This document shows, piece after piece, positions 1 to 6,236 of a stretch of 6,599 bases of DNA. Every line of letters begins with the position of its first letter. Positions within the stretch are counted from its first letter, which is position 1. A program made the position numbers and the translations under genes. Origin of the DNA: an uncultured Gemmatimonadota bacterium (GTDB taxonomy: Bacteria; Gemmatimonadota; Gemmatimonadetes; Gemmatimonadales; Gemmatimonadaceae); assembly GCA_946480295.1 (NCBI GenBank), contig CAMLIT010000171.1, positions 1 through 6,599 on the forward strand. The letters are read 5' to 3'. The notes beneath the pieces are model-generated. The model saw only the letters and a list, made by a program, of their open reading frames with translations, searched no databases and had not been told where the DNA came from.

Positions 1-205
1 TGGCGAGCTTCGGGTCGAGCGTCGGCCGATGATGGATGAACCGGATGCCGAGCGCGCCGGCGATCTCCCGCAGGGTGAAATCGGGATGGACCGAGGCGTC
101 GGCCGCGCGCGTGTCGGCGCCGTTCAGCTGGACGGCGGCGACGAGGGCGCCGAAGAAGAGCGCCGCGGCGAGGATCCGGCCCACCGTACTGCGCCGGGGG
201 GCCAT
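1..205 (-). CDS. CRTAC1-family (FG-GAP/ASPIC-UnbV) secreted protein, N-terminal fragment
   Basis: Reading the minus strand from an ATG at 205 gives 68 open codons running off the window edge, so only the N-terminus is visible. Residues 1-10 are basic (MAPRRSTVGR), followed by a hydrophobic stretch at about 11-27 and a small-residue region (TRAADA). This is a Sec signal peptide of the ordinary type, with no lipobox cysteine, so the product is probably exported. Mature residues include FTLREIAGALGIRFIHHRP followed by TLDPKLA. This closely resembles the entry segment of CRTAC1-family proteins ('F.DVT..AGI.F.HH.P..D.KL..I'), where an FG-GAP/VCBS propeller and ASPIC/UnbV domain usually follow; that part lies outside the window. 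The gene is divergent from the large TPR-propeller lipoprotein, which has a similar entry motif. No Shine-Dalgarno sequence is evident before the ATG. The family call rests on a short recognised segment, but the signal peptide plus this motif make it fairly secure. Molecular function is unknown. Confidence 0.75.
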   Translation of the reverse strand, partial: MAPRRSTVGRILAAALFFGALVAAVQLNGADTRAADASVHPDFTLREIAGALGIRFIHHRPTLDPKLA

Positions 206-335
206 GGAGGGAGAGCGCAAGAGTAGAGGAAGGGTGCGACCGGGCCAGTATCGTTCGCGGACCGGAGGGTCGCAAGGGAGCGCTGGCGCCCGTGTCGCCG
301 ACCGGGCTAGGTTCCCCGCCAGAACGAGGATGACG
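206..335. promoter_or_regulatory. Divergent intergenic control region between two CRTAC1-like genes
   Basis: These 130 bp separate the divergent starts at 205 (minus) and 336 (plus), so promoters for both genes should lie here. The best visible promoter faces the minus gene (see the 247-275 entry). For the plus gene I see only a weak pair, TGGCGC at 284-289 and TAGGTT at 308-313 with an 18-bp spacer, which I would not call on its own. A purine-rich GAGGA at 326-330 is the ribosome binding site of the plus gene. No strong operator-like palindrome is visible. Confidence 0.55.
247..275 (-). promoter_or_regulatory. Candidate sigma70-type promoter for the minus-strand CRTAC1 gene
   Basis: On the minus strand a -35-like TTGCGA (270-275) is followed, after exactly 17 bp, by a -10-like GATACT (247-252). 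Each hexamer matches the TTGACA/TATAAT consensus at 4 of 6 positions. Transcription would start near 240, leaving a leader of about 35 nt before the ATG at 205. Spacing and location fit well, but such matches arise by chance, so the call is tentative. Confidence 0.4.
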
Positions 336-3300
336 ATGCGATTCGACCTCCGTGTCGGGACACTGGCGGTACTGGCGGGCTGCGCCGCGTGGCTCATGGG
401 CTGCCGGCGGGAGCATGGAGACACCTCGGGCGCGGCGATCACCGCTCGCACCCTCGGTCTCGTGTATCTGCAGCAGAACCGGCTCCCTGAAGCCGAGCAG
501 CAGTTCGAGACCGTCGCGCGGCTCTCCCCCGACCAGCCCCTCGGCTGGGCGGATCTCGGGCTGGTGCACCTGCGGCTCGAGCACTTCGACGACGCGCGGC
601 GCGAGCTGGAGAAGGCGCTGGCGCTCGACTCGACCTCGGTCGACGCGCGGCTCACGCTCGTGAAGGTCTACGAGCTGACCGGGCATCCCGACAAGGCGCG
701 CCAGACGCTGCTCGACGCCCACGACAGCACCGACGCGCGGATCCTCTGGGCCCTCGCCAACGTCGACACCACGGCGACGGACGCCGCCTCGCGCGCGCGG
801 CGGCTCGACGCGCTACGACGGCTCGTCGCGGTGCGGCCGAGCAACGTGGCGGTGCGGCTCGCGTACGTGCGCGCGCTCGCCGGCGCCGCCGAGGCGGACA
901 GCGCGCTGGCCCAGCTCGAGGAGCTGCGCCGCATACCGCCCGAGGCGCCGCCCGAGCTGCGGGCGATGTACGAGCCGATCATCGGCGCGCTGCGCGCGGG
1001 GCGGCTCCCCGACGCGCTCGCCCTCCTCGCCCGCTTCGAGGAGCGCGCCGAGACGACGCAGGCCTATCAGGCGGGGCTGGCGCAGGTGAAGGGTCCTCCT
1101 GGGCCGGCCGCCGGCTTTCCCGTGCTCACGTTCAACCCGACCTTCATGCTCGCGAGCGCGGAGAGCCGCTCGCAGAAGTCCATCCGCGCCGCGCTGCGTT
1201 TCGTGGACGCGACCGAGGACGCCGGGCTGCACTGCGCCACTCGTCAGGCGCCATCGCGCGCCGCGGGCGCGCCGGGCGCCGCCCCGACGGTCGTCGCCGC
1301 CGGGGACTACGACGGCGAGGGGGGCGACGACGTCTTCATCGGCGGCGGCCCGGGGGAGGGCAGCTGCCTGTTGCGCAACGAGGGCGCGCTGTACGCCGAC
1401 GTCACCCAGCGCGTGGGGATCGCCCTGCCCTCGGCTGCCGGCGTCGCCGCGGCCGCCTTCGCCGACTACGACAACGACGGGCGCCTCGACCTGCTGGTGA
1501 TCGAGTCGAACGGCACGCCGCACCTCTTCCACGACACCGACGGCCGGAGCTTCCGCGACGCCACCGCATCCGCGCACCTCGGCGCGGTCCCCGGCGTGCG
1601 GCGCGCGCTGTTCGTGGACCTGGATCACGACGGCGATCTCGACCTCCTGCTCGTCGGCGACGGCGGCACCCGCGTCGAGCGCAACGACGGCGACGGCACC
1701 TTCACCGACGCGACGGCGGAGTTCGGGCTGGCGGGCGGCCGCGGTGGGCGCGACGCCGCCTTCGGTGATCTCGACGGCGACGGGCGGGTGGATCTCGTCA
1801 TCGTCGGCGACAGCGGCGTGTCGCTCTATCACAACACGAGCGTGCGCCACTTCGAGCCGATGCCCGCGAACGGCGGCGTCGAGGCCACGCCCGGCGCGGC
1901 GGCCGTCGCCGTCGGCGACTACGACAACGACGGCATCCTCGATCTCGCGCTCGCCGGCGCGGAGGGAGCGCGACTCTACCGCGGGCGCGGCGACGGCACC
2001 TTCGCGCGCGACACGCGCGACGCGGGGACGCTGTCCGGCGCGCGCTTCCGGCCCGCGCGGGCGGTCGACTTCGTCGACGTGGACAACGACGGACACGTGG
2101 ACCTCGTCGTGGCCGGCACGGCGAGCGGCGGCAGGCGCGGGGTGGCGCTCCTCGGCAACGACGGCGACGGACGCTTCACCGATCGCTCGGCGATGCTGCC
2201 GGCCCGTATCGGCAGCATCGCGGCGGAGCTGCCGATCGACTACGCGGCGGACGGCGACATGGACCTCCTCGTCGCGCCCACCGACAGCGCGGGCGTGCGG
2301 CTGCTGCGCAACGACGGCGGGAACGCGAACTCGTACGTGCGCGTGCAGCTCACCGGCCTGCGCACCGGAAGCGGCAAGAACAACGATTTCGGCATCGGCT
2401 CGCGGATCGACGTGCGCGCGGGAGCTCTCTACCAGGTGCGCGTGGCGACGAGCCGCGCGACGCTCTTCGGCCTCGGCCCGCACCTCAAGGCCGACGTGAT
2501 CCGCATCCAGTGGCCGAACGGGGTGCGGCAGGCGACGTACATCCCGGGGAGCGACCGCGACGCCCTGGAGCAGGAGGTGCTGAAGGGCTCGTGCGCCTTC
2601 CTCTACACCTGGAACGGCCGCCACTACGAGTTCCTCGGGGACCTCATGTGGCGGAGCGCGCTCGGCATGCCGTTAGGCATCATGGGGCGCGACCGCACGG
2701 CCTGGGCGCCGGCCGCGGCCTCGCGGGAGTACGTGACCATCCCCGGCGAGATGCTCCAGCCCGTGGACGGCCGCTACCGGATGCAGCTCACCGAGGAGCT
2801 GTGGGAGATGGCGTACGTCGACCAGCTGCAGCTGATCGCCGTGGACCACCCCGATTCCGTGCGCGTCCTGGTGAACGAGCGCTTCGTGCCGCCGACGGAT
2901 ACCGAGCCGCTGCACCTGTACCGCTTGCACGACCTGCGCCCCCCCGCGGCGGCGCACGACGATCACGGGACCGACGTCCTCCCGCTCCTGCGCGAACGCG
3001 ACGACCGCTACGTCGCGACCTTCGAGCCGGACCGCGTGCAAGGGGTCACGAAGATGCACGACCTCGTGCTCGACCTCTCCAACGCGCCGCGCGACGCATC
3101 GACCGTGCTCGTGCTCGACGGCTGGATCTTCCCGAGCGACGCGAGCATCAACGTGGACCTCGCGCAGTCGACGGCGCTGAAGGTCGTCGCGCCCACGCTC
3201 GAGGTGAAGGACGCGAGCGGCCGGTGGCGCACGGCGATCGCGGACCTCGGCTTCCCGGCCGGCAAGCGGAAGGTCGTGATCGCGGACCTGACGGGGAAGT

Positions 3301-3896
3301 TCCCGACCGCCGACCGGCACGTGCGCATCCGCACGAACATGCAGATCTACTGGGACCAGGTGCTCGTGGGGAGCGCGGTGCCCGACGCGCCCCTGCGCAT
3401 GACGACGATCGCGCCGCTCTCGGCCGACCTGCGCTTCCGCGGCTTCTCGCGGACGTACCGGAAGGGCGGCCGTTACGGCCCGCAGTGGTTCGACTACGAC
3501 GACGTCCGTCGCGAGGATCCGTGGATGACGATCGCCGGTCCGCGCACGCGCTTCGGCGACGTGCTGCCGCTGCTCGGCGGCTCCGACGACATGTACGTCG
3601 TGATGGGCCCGGGCGACGCGACCGCGCTCGAGTTCGACGCGCGGCACGCTCCGGCGCTCCCCGCCGGGTGGCGGCGCGACTTCCTCATCTACAGCGACGG
3701 CTGGATCAAGGACTCCGACCTGAACACCGCGCACGGGACGACCGTCGAGCCGCTCCCCTTCCACGCCATGCGCGAGTATCCGTACGGCCCCGACGAGCAC
3801 TACCCGACGGACGCGGCGCACCAGCGCTACCTCGACACGTACGAGATCCGCGTCGTGCGCCGCACGCCGGGCGATCGGATCGCGGCGAAGCCATAG
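336..3896 (+). CDS. TPR / seven-blade FG-GAP propeller / ASPIC-UnbV surface lipoprotein (CRTAC1-like)
   Basis: Predicted exported lipoprotein of about 1186 residues; function unknown, probably a surface-exposed binding or scaffold protein. I chose ATG 336 because GAGGA (326-330) lies 5 nt upstream; ATG 330 would add two residues. A short hydrophobic N-terminus carries two possible lipoboxes, LAGC (13-16) and LMGC (20-23). TPR-like helices follow at about 36-68, 69-102 and 103-129, with a helical region to about 260. The entry motif FVDATEDAGL is at 289-298. Seven FG-GAP/VCBS repeats have acidic loops starting at D324, D377, D428, D478, D528, D581 and D635. Five match DxDxDG, while the first and last are degenerate. 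These loops usually bind calcium. An ASPIC/UnbV domain spans about 665-732 (NSYVRV, FGIGSRIDVRAG, FGLG, IRIQWPNG). A further 435 residues begin SCAFLYTWNGRHYEFLGD and include DFLIYSDGWIKDSDLNT. I recognise this tail from similar acidobacterial and gemmatimonadotal proteins but know no function. A hairpin follows the TAG stop. Confidence 0.88.
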   Translation: MRFDLRVGTLAVLAGCAAWLMGCRREHGDTSGAAITARTLGLVYLQQNRLPEAEQQFETVARLSPDQPLGWADLGLVHLRLEHFDDARRELEKALALDSTSVDARLTLVKVYELTGHPDKARQTLLDAHDSTDARILWALANVDTTATDAASRARRLDALRRLVAVRPSNVAVRLAYVRALAGAAEADSALAQLEELRRIPPEAPPELRAMYEPIIGALRAGRLPDALALLARFEERAETTQAYQAGLAQVKGPPGPAAGFPVLTFNPTFMLASAESRSQKSIRAALRFVDATEDAGLHCATRQAPSRAAGAPGAAPTVVAAGDYDGEGGDDVFIGGGPGEGSCLLRNEGALYADVTQRVGIALPSAAGVAAAAFADYDNDGRLDLLVIESNGTPHLFHDTDGRSFRDATASAHLGAVPGVRRALFVDLDHDGDLDLLLVGDGGTRVERNDGDGTFTDATAEFGLAGGRGGRDAAFGDLDGDGRVDLVIVGDSGVSLYHNTSVRHFEPMPANGGVEATPGAAAVAVGDYDNDGILDLALAGAEGARLYRGRGDGTFARDTRDAGTLSGARFRPARAVDFVDVDNDGHVDLVVAGTASGGRRGVALLGNDGDGRFTDRSAMLPARIGSIAAELPIDYAADGDMDLLVAPTDSAGVRLLRNDGGNANSYVRVQLTGLRTGSGKNNDFGIGSRIDVRAGALYQVRVATSRATLFGLGPHLKADVIRIQWPNGVRQATYIPGSDRDALEQEVLKGSCAFLYTWNGRHYEFLGDLMWRSALGMPLGIMGRDRTAWAPAAASREYVTIPGEMLQPVDGRYRMQLTEELWEMAYVDQLQLIAVDHPDSVRVLVNERFVPPTDTEPLHLYRLHDLRPPAAAHDDHGTDVLPLLRERDDRYVATFEPDRVQGVTKMHDLVLDLSNAPRDASTVLVLDGWIFPSDASINVDLAQSTALKVVAPTLEVKDASGRWRTAIADLGFPAGKRKVVIADLTGKFPTADRHVRIRTNMQIYWDQVLVGSAVPDAPLRMTTIAPLSADLRFRGFSRTYRKGGRYGPQWFDYDDVRREDPWMTIAGPRTRFGDVLPLLGGSDDMYVVMGPGDATALEFDARHAPALPAGWRRDFLIYSDGWIKDSDLNTAHGTTVEPLPFHAMREYPYGPDEHYPTDAAHQRYLDTYEIRVVRRTPGDRIAAKP

Positions 3897-3907
3897 GAGA
3901 GTACGGC

Positions 3908-3947
3908 CCGCCGCCGCGCGCGCACGGTCAGGCGCGCGCGGCGGCGG
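3908..3947. terminator. GC-rich hairpin between convergent genes, probable bidirectional terminator
   Basis: A perfect 16-bp inverted repeat (3908-3923 with 3932-3947) encloses an 8-nt loop, ACGGTCAG. It lies 11 nt after the TAG of the plus-strand lipoprotein gene and 3 nt after the stop of the minus-strand membrane protein gene, filling most of the 54-bp convergent gap. The plus side is followed by a short CTTCT run and the minus side has no T-tract. The hairpin is therefore not a textbook intrinsic terminator on either strand, but position and stability support a shared transcription-stop role. Confidence 0.65.
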
Positions 3948-3950
3948 CTT

Positions 3951-4760
3951 CTACCGGTCGGGCTCGGGCGGCTCCTCGTCGACGCGCTCGCCGAATCGCG
4001 ACCGCATGCCGGCCCGCTCCTCGGCCTCGAACTCCGCCTCCTCCTCGGCGGCGGCGCGCCGCTCGCGCTCCGCGGCCTCCTCCCGCTCGCGCCGGTAGCG
4101 CTCGTACCACTCGCGCGTGATCTCGCCGGCCAGCTCGCGGTTGCCGAGCCCGAACGAGAGCGCGAGCGCCAGCGCGATCGCGCCGAAGAGGATCGCGAAC
4201 GCCGTCGTCACGATGTCCGTCGCGATCCCCAGCTCCTGCAGGGCCATGAAGATGGCGAGGAGGATCACGCCGCCGCGGGCGGTTCGCGAGAGGGCACGTC
4301 CACCGTGCAGCGCCCCCACCGATGCCGCGATCAGGCCGCCGACGAACCCGCCGAGCACGATGCCGACGAGGATGATCACGATCGCCGCGATGACGCTCGG
4401 GATGTAGCTCACCAGCTCGCCGAACACGTTCGCCAGCGACTCGAGCCCCAGCGCGTTCGCCGCGATGAGGATGACGGCGAACATCACGAGCCAGAAGACG
4501 AGGTTCGAGAGGACGCGCGTCGGGTTGACGCGCGTACCCGAGCGCTCGACGGCCTGCATGACGCCGCCGCGCTCCATCATGCGGTTGAGGCGGATGCGGC
4601 GGAGGAAGCGCTCCGTCAGCTTCTCGAGCACCTTCGCCAGGAGGTAGCCGGCGAAGACGATGATCAGCGCGCCGAGCAGCGCCGGGACGAGATCGCCGAA
4701 GACCTGCGAGAAGCTCGCCTGGAGCCGGTCGGAGAAGTTCAGGGCGGTTGTCGTGTCCAC
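3951..4760 (-). CDS. MscS-related 'conserved TM helix' membrane protein, no cytosolic MscS domain
   Basis: A 269-residue multi-pass inner-membrane protein. Hydrophobic helices lie at about 24-44, 83-103, 118-145, 161-178 and 184-204. The segment AFAILFGAIALALALSFGLG (187-206), followed by NRELAGEI, has the small-residue pattern and FGLG-N-x-x-A-G motif of the pore-lining TM3 of mechanosensitive channels. It is also found in the 'conserved TM helix' repeat family, to which CmpX-like proteins belong. Helix 3 shows a similar glycine/alanine pattern (VGIVLGGFVGGLIAASVG), suggesting an internally repeated fold. A role in membrane-tension or osmotic response is inferred from the family. The beta and alpha/beta vestibule domain of MscS is absent. 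Residues 214-269 form a highly charged Glu/Arg-rich tail, probably helical. The start is GTG (no in-frame ATG precedes the first helix), with no clear Shine-Dalgarno sequence. A weak TAGCTT element preceded by TG lies 33 nt upstream (4794-4799). The gene sits 86 bp downstream of the zinc-ribbon gene on the same strand, so co-transcription is possible but unproven. Confidence 0.82.
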   Translation of the reverse strand: MDTTTALNFSDRLQASFSQVFGDLVPALLGALIIVFAGYLLAKVLEKLTERFLRRIRLNRMMERGGVMQAVERSGTRVNPTRVLSNLVFWLVMFAVILIAANALGLESLANVFGELVSYIPSVIAAIVIILVGIVLGGFVGGLIAASVGALHGGRALSRTARGGVILLAIFMALQELGIATDIVTTAFAILFGAIALALALSFGLGNRELAGEITREWYERYRREREEAAERERRAAAEEEAEFEAEERAGMRSRFGERVDEEPPEPDR

Positions 4761-4846
4761 GGGTCGCGTTCGGTGATGGTCGTGCGCGACTGTAAGCTAG
4801 CACGTCCGCGGCGGGAGGCGAGCACCGTCGCGACAGCGGGCGGCGC

Positions 4847-5071
4847 TCAGGTCCGCGTGCCGCGGCGCAGGTCGAAGATCACGCTCCGGCGGCACTCCGG
4901 GCAGATGAGCCACTCGCGGCGGCGCGCATAGCCGAGCCCGAACGACCCGCCGCCGATCGAGCGGATCGTCATGGCCGCGCCGTCGCGCGGGCAGACCGGC
5001 GGCCGTCCGGCCGCGTATGCCTCCCGCACCGCCTTCTGCTCGTCGGCGGTGTACTGCGCGCTCTCCGTCAT
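4847..5071 (-). CDS. Small zinc-ribbon-like protein, 74 residues, function unknown
   Basis: A short cytosolic protein with no signal peptide or membrane segment. An N-terminal helix-like part (YTADEQKAVREAYAAG, 7-22) precedes CPRDG (27-31), and WLICPECRRS lies at 54-63. The layout, two CP-type knuckles about 30 residues apart, is that of a small zinc ribbon, and I recall similar short proteins ending in 'CP.C.RSV..D' in related bacteria. Only three cysteines are present (C27, C57, C60). The fourth ligand position of the first knuckle is D30, so zinc binding is likely but not certain. Its ATG overlaps the TGA of the upstream dehydrogenase gene (ATGA, 5068-5071), and the only purine run upstream, GGAAGG, is too far away. 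Translation therefore probably depends on termination-reinitiation from the dehydrogenase. No specific function can be given; DNA, RNA or protein binding is possible. Confidence 0.7.
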   Translation of the reverse strand: MTESAQYTADEQKAVREAYAAGRPPVCPRDGAAMTIRSIGGGSFGLGYARRREWLICPECRRSVIFDLRRGTRT

Positions 5072-6105
5072 GCGATACGCACCACGACCTTCCCGAAATG
5101 TTCGCCGGACGCGAGGCGCTCGACTGCCTGCCGGCCGTCAGCCAATGGATGCACCGAATCTATTGGCGGCAGCAGCCGGCCGCGCCGGAGCTCGCCGACG
5201 ACCGCGTCGAACTCGGCGTCGTTTCCCATCGTCGACCCGAGGATCGTCCACTGGCTCCAGAACAGCCGGCGCACGTCGGTCTCGACCAGTGGTCCCGTCG
5301 TGGCGCCGCAGGTCACCAGCCGCCCGCCCTTGCCAAGGGCCTGCAGCGAGCGCGCCCAGGTCGCGGCCCCCACGTCGTCCACGACGACGTGCACGCCGCG
5401 CTTCCCCGTCCGGTCGCGGATCGTGCGACCGATGTCGAGCTCGCGATGGTTGAGGGTCTCGTCGGCGCCGAGCTCGCGGGCGCGACGCAGCTTCTCGTCG
5501 CTGCTCGACGTCACCCAGGTGCGCGCGCCGAGCAGCTTGCAGATCTGCAGCGCGGCGAGCGCGACCCCGCCGCCGATTCCCCAGATCAGCACGTCCTCGC
5601 CGGGCTGCACCTTCGCGCGCGTCACCACCATGCGCCACGCGGTGAGCGTGACGAGGGTGAACGCCGCGGCGCGCTCGACGGAAATCTCCGGCGGGATCGC
5701 GCGCACGTTGGAACCCGGGACGACGACGTACTCCGCCAAGGTCCCGGGGAGGTGCTCGCCGAGGAGGGCGAAGCGCACGCACTCCGACTGCTCGCCGGCG
5801 CGGCAGAACTCGCAGGTGCGGTCGCTGATGCCGGGATTGACGACGACGCAGTCGCCGGGCCGGACGTGCACCACGTCGGGACCGACTGCGTCGACGATGC
5901 CGGTGGCGTCGGCGCCGACGACCCACGGCGCGCGAATCGTGACGCCCGGGAGCCCGGCGAGCACGAAGAGGTCGAGGTGATTGAGCGCCGCCGCGGTGAC
6001 GCGCAGGCGCACGTCCGTCGGGGAGCGCAGGTCGGGGATCGGCAGGTCGTCGCGGACGCGAAGCTGCTCCAGGCCGCCGTGAGCGTCGATCGTCAGTGCT
6101 CGCAC
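5068..6105 (-). CDS. Medium-chain (MDR) alcohol dehydrogenase / quinone-oxidoreductase-like protein
   Basis: A 345-residue cytosolic oxidoreductase of normal family length. The GroES-like half spans about 1-140 and the Rossmann half about 165-310. The nucleotide-binding motif is IWGIGGGVALAALQ (174-187). After the second strand come SSSDEK residues (200-205) rather than an acidic residue, which favours NADPH over NADH. The structural zinc lobe is present in modified form: D95, C98, C101 and C109 keep the C-x2-C-x2-C-x7-C spacing with Asp for the first Cys. The catalytic zinc ligands of alcohol dehydrogenases are missing: the GHE motif reads GAD (64-66), and the usual later Cys position near 151 is Leu in AAAFTLVTLTAW. 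Zinc-free NADPH-dependent reduction of a quinone, enone or carbonyl substrate is the likely activity; the substrate is not identifiable. The start is GTG at 6105 with no Shine-Dalgarno sequence, and a TATAAC -10-like box lies 12 nt upstream. The gene is translationally coupled to the downstream zinc-ribbon gene by a 4-nt overlap. Confidence 0.88.
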   Translation of the reverse strand: MRALTIDAHGGLEQLRVRDDLPIPDLRSPTDVRLRVTAAALNHLDLFVLAGLPGVTIRAPWVVGADATGIVDAVGPDVVHVRPGDCVVVNPGISDRTCEFCRAGEQSECVRFALLGEHLPGTLAEYVVVPGSNVRAIPPEISVERAAAFTLVTLTAWRMVVTRAKVQPGEDVLIWGIGGGVALAALQICKLLGARTWVTSSSDEKLRRARELGADETLNHRELDIGRTIRDRTGKRGVHVVVDDVGAATWARSLQALGKGGRLVTCGATTGPLVETDVRRLFWSQWTILGSTMGNDAEFDAVVGELRRGRLLPPIDSVHPLADGRQAVERLASGEHFGKVVVRIA

Positions 6106-6117
6106 GAGAAGGAGTGG

Positions 6118-6125
6118 GTTATATT
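6118..6125. promoter_or_regulatory. Overlapping -10-like elements on both strands
   Basis: GTTATATT on the plus strand reads as TATATT rightwards (6120-6125, 5 of 6 to TATAAT) and as TATAAC leftwards (6118-6123, 5 of 6). It is the main AT-rich patch in a GC-rich gap. Leftward transcription would begin about 5-6 nt before the GTG of the MDR gene, giving a nearly leaderless message, in keeping with the absence of a Shine-Dalgarno sequence there. Rightward transcription would give sucB a leader of roughly 145 nt. No good -35 hexamer is visible for either direction. Confidence 0.42.
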
Positions 6126-6236
6126 CACCAGTCGCGTCCGGCGGCCGCGCACGAGAGATGCGGACGCCGCGGTGCGACAGCCCTCAGCGCCGCACGCGGC
6201 GGCCCCTTCCAAGCTAACGCCGCGCGCCGGTGTCCA

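Noticed and set aside
36..335. In-frame N-terminal extension of the large plus-strand lipoprotein gene, from an ATG at 36
   Set aside because: The first 205 bases are explained by a signal peptide and CRTAC1 motif on the minus strand. The extension reads as Arg/Ala/Ser-rich shadow sequence and would bury the lipoprotein signal. A good ribosome binding site lies before ATG 336.
813..2624. Long open reading frame on the minus strand (603 codons) opposite the propeller region
   Set aside because: It is antisense to seven regular FG-GAP repeats and its translation is a low-complexity mix of Val, Ala, Arg and His, the usual mirror of GC-rich Asp/Gly codons. No domain is recognisable.
2673..3821. 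382-codon minus-strand frame antisense to the lipoprotein C-terminal region
   Set aside because: Its composition is a shadow rich in Arg, Val and His, with no recognisable domain. The opposite strand encodes a conserved-looking protein.
2510..4120. 536-codon plus-strand frame overlapping the C-terminal region of the lipoprotein and the membrane protein gene
   Set aside because: The translation is Arg/Ala/Pro-rich with no motif. It overlaps two well-supported genes and runs through the intergenic hairpin.
4826..4833. GTCGCGAC palindrome in the 86-bp gap between the zinc-ribbon and membrane protein genes
   Set aside because: An 8-bp palindrome of G and C is expected often by chance in DNA of this composition, and no second copy or flanking symmetry supports an operator.
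6186..6205. Short GC inverted repeat in the sucB-MDR intergenic region
   Set aside because: The stem is only about 5 bp with a tiny loop, in very GC-rich sequence. This is not enough to call a riboswitch or attenuator.
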